From NCBI RefSeq assembly GCF_030160715.1, contig NZ_BSOW01000039.1, positions 1 to 64,000 on the forward strand: DNA of 64,000 bases, read 5' to 3'. Source of the stretch: Bradyrhizobium iriomotense. Lineage in GTDB: Bacteria > Pseudomonadota > Alphaproteobacteria > Rhizobiales > Xanthobacteraceae. Positions 62,918-64,000 of this stretch are shown piece by piece (positions within the stretch are counted from its first letter, which is position 1; every line of letters starts with the position of its first letter). The notes below the pieces were generated by a model that ran no database searches, was not told where the DNA came from, and was given only the letters and a program-made list of their open reading frames with translations. The translations under genes were made by a program, and so were the position numbers.

Positions 62918-63994
62918 TCAGTACGATGCAGGTGGCAGAGATTTCGTTTGCGGCCGCAACGGCGGTAGCGCCGCAATCGCTTTCTCGATGAGGTGCTGCT
63001 GATGACGGGCGGCACGGCGGCTATCGATGCCGGCATAGAAGTTGACCGTTGTTTTCAGATTCTTCTGCCCCAACAGTTGCCTGGCGGTTTCGAACGCCCC
63101 GGGCTCGGCATCGAGCAGGACCTTGGCACCCAAGTGCCGGAACTGGTGTGATGTGAGCACGATTCCAGTGCGCTTTTGGACATGAGATCTGATCAGCCAT
63201 GCCACCGTCTGCGGGCTCTTGAGAGCGCCGTCCAGACGCACAAAGAGCTGTGTCGGACGGTGCCCGATGAGCCTCGGGGCGATGCGCTCGCGATATTCAA
63301 TCAGCATTTTTACGACATGGGGCGGAATGTCGTACGCAAGTTCAGTCTTGTTTTTTACCTCGTTGCGCGACAACTCCAATGTCGAAATTGCGCCCGAGCC
63401 ACCGCGGACAAAAAGGTGGGTACCAAAGGCCAGACGGGCCAGGTTTTGCAGCCGCAACGGCATGTAGATCAAGGTTGCGATAGCAAGCGCCGCCTGCGCC
63501 TTGGCCAGCGTCCGGAAGTTCGGGTTGCTATCCCGCCGCACTTCGGACCAGAGCCGGTCCGGCAAGGCAACCAACCGCCTCAGTGCCCTGGGATCATCGA
63601 ACTGACGTAGGAATTGCTTGTTCTTCTTTGTGAGTCCGATCGCTCGGGGCGGCACCTTGCCGAACAATCGTTTGAGTTCGGTGAGAGCCGTGGCGTCAAC
63701 CTTCACCCACTCCTGCGCAATCTGAACAAGCGTGGCACCCATGTCGTGGTTGAAGGCGTTTTCACTGCCACCGGCTTCGAGGCGCTGACGCAAGATGCGC
63801 TTGAAATTCTCCGGCGTTAACACCTCGGCCAGCGACGAAATATTTGCCGGCTTCACGCCAGATGCGACGAGAGCGGACACCGCAGCATGGATCTGGTCGC
63901 GGCGCAGCCGGAGAGTTGTGGGCTCCATGGACCGTGACCGGGCGTTCGCTGCAAATGGATCAGCGCCTCCGCACCAGGACAGATGGTTGTCCAC
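62918..63994 (-). CDS. Tyrosine recombinase (first of a tandem pair), possibly partial
   Basis: The frame reaches 6 bases from the window edge. M at 63994 is a GTG and the frame may extend beyond; ATG 63928 (MEPTTLRLRRDQIHAAVSAL) is an alternative start. Catalytic parts: MPLRLQNLARLAFGTHLFV (Arg I), TSHQFRHLGAKVLLD, LLGQKNLKTTVNFYAGID (Gln in place of the second His). The product is 340-358 residues. It leads the tandem pair. Confidence 0.8.
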   Translation of the reverse strand: MDNHLSWCGGADPFAANARSRSMEPTTLRLRRDQIHAAVSALVASGVKPANISSLAEVLTPENFKRILRQRLEAGGSENAFNHDMGATLVQIAQEWVKVDATALTELKRLFGKVPPRAIGLTKKNKQFLRQFDDPRALRRLVALPDRLWSEVRRDSNPNFRTLAKAQAALAIATLIYMPLRLQNLARLAFGTHLFVRGGSGAISTLELSRNEVKNKTELAYDIPPHVVKMLIEYRERIAPRLIGHRPTQLFVRLDGALKSPQTVAWLIRSHVQKRTGIVLTSHQFRHLGAKVLLDAEPGAFETARQLLGQKNLKTTVNFYAGIDSRRAARHQQHLIEKAIAALPPLRPQTKSLPPASY

Positions 63995-64000
63995 ATCCCG

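Overview
The window looks like the chromosome of a high-GC alphaproteobacterium of the Bradyrhizobium/Rhodopseudomonas group. The backbone genes (DUF3551, DUF2927, DUF898, CYP153-like P450s, a benzoylformate-decarboxylase-like enzyme) and the short palindromic intergenic repeats are typical of that group; this assignment is inferred from protein recognition, not from a search.

1-35.7 kb is the right-hand part of a genomic island or integrative element. It ends at a P4-type tyrosine integrase (33,998-35,329) next to a 3' fragment of tRNA-Val(CAC) at 35,651-35,695, which I read as the attachment site. The left end lies outside the window. The cargo is dominated by candidate immunity genes: a DUF2235 hydrolase with a membrane partner, a HEPN/AbiU2-like protein, a ComEC-like metallo-beta-lactamase with a membrane partner, several TIR or TIR-like proteins, a pentapeptide/TIR-like fusion, a Fic protein, two TIR-caspase pairs, a HEPN plus SEC-C/HNH pair and a DUF4238/SEC-C protein. 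The most striking block is 18.0-24.5 kb: two divergent TIR-caspase operons around a Fic gene, one of them extended with a second TIR protein, a small RyR-like protein and a calcineurin-like phosphoesterase. The TIR-caspase pairing matches what is known as type IV Thoeris.

The island is heavily decayed. At least ten genes carry a single-base frameshift, an in-frame stop or a truncation, and each TIR-caspase operon is broken in a different gene. An intact IS30-family element (28,276-29,735) has 27-bp perfect inverted repeats and a 3-bp target duplication.

36-57 kb is backbone: a Gre-like factor, two TPP-dependent decarboxylase/synthase-like enzymes, an L,D-transpeptidase, a phosphodiesterase, an M48 protease with a DUF898 membrane protein, tandem CYP153-like P450s, and a LysR-controlled acyl-CoA dehydrogenase / CoA-transferase / hydratase operon. 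Only one broken gene was found here.

57.2-64 kb begins with a second tyrosine recombinase (57,271-58,680) and is again accessory: a two-gene operon ending in a HEPN-like protein, a small conserved protein, a NUDIX hydrolase, and two tandem tyrosine recombinases at the right edge that may be part of a recombinase-trio element.
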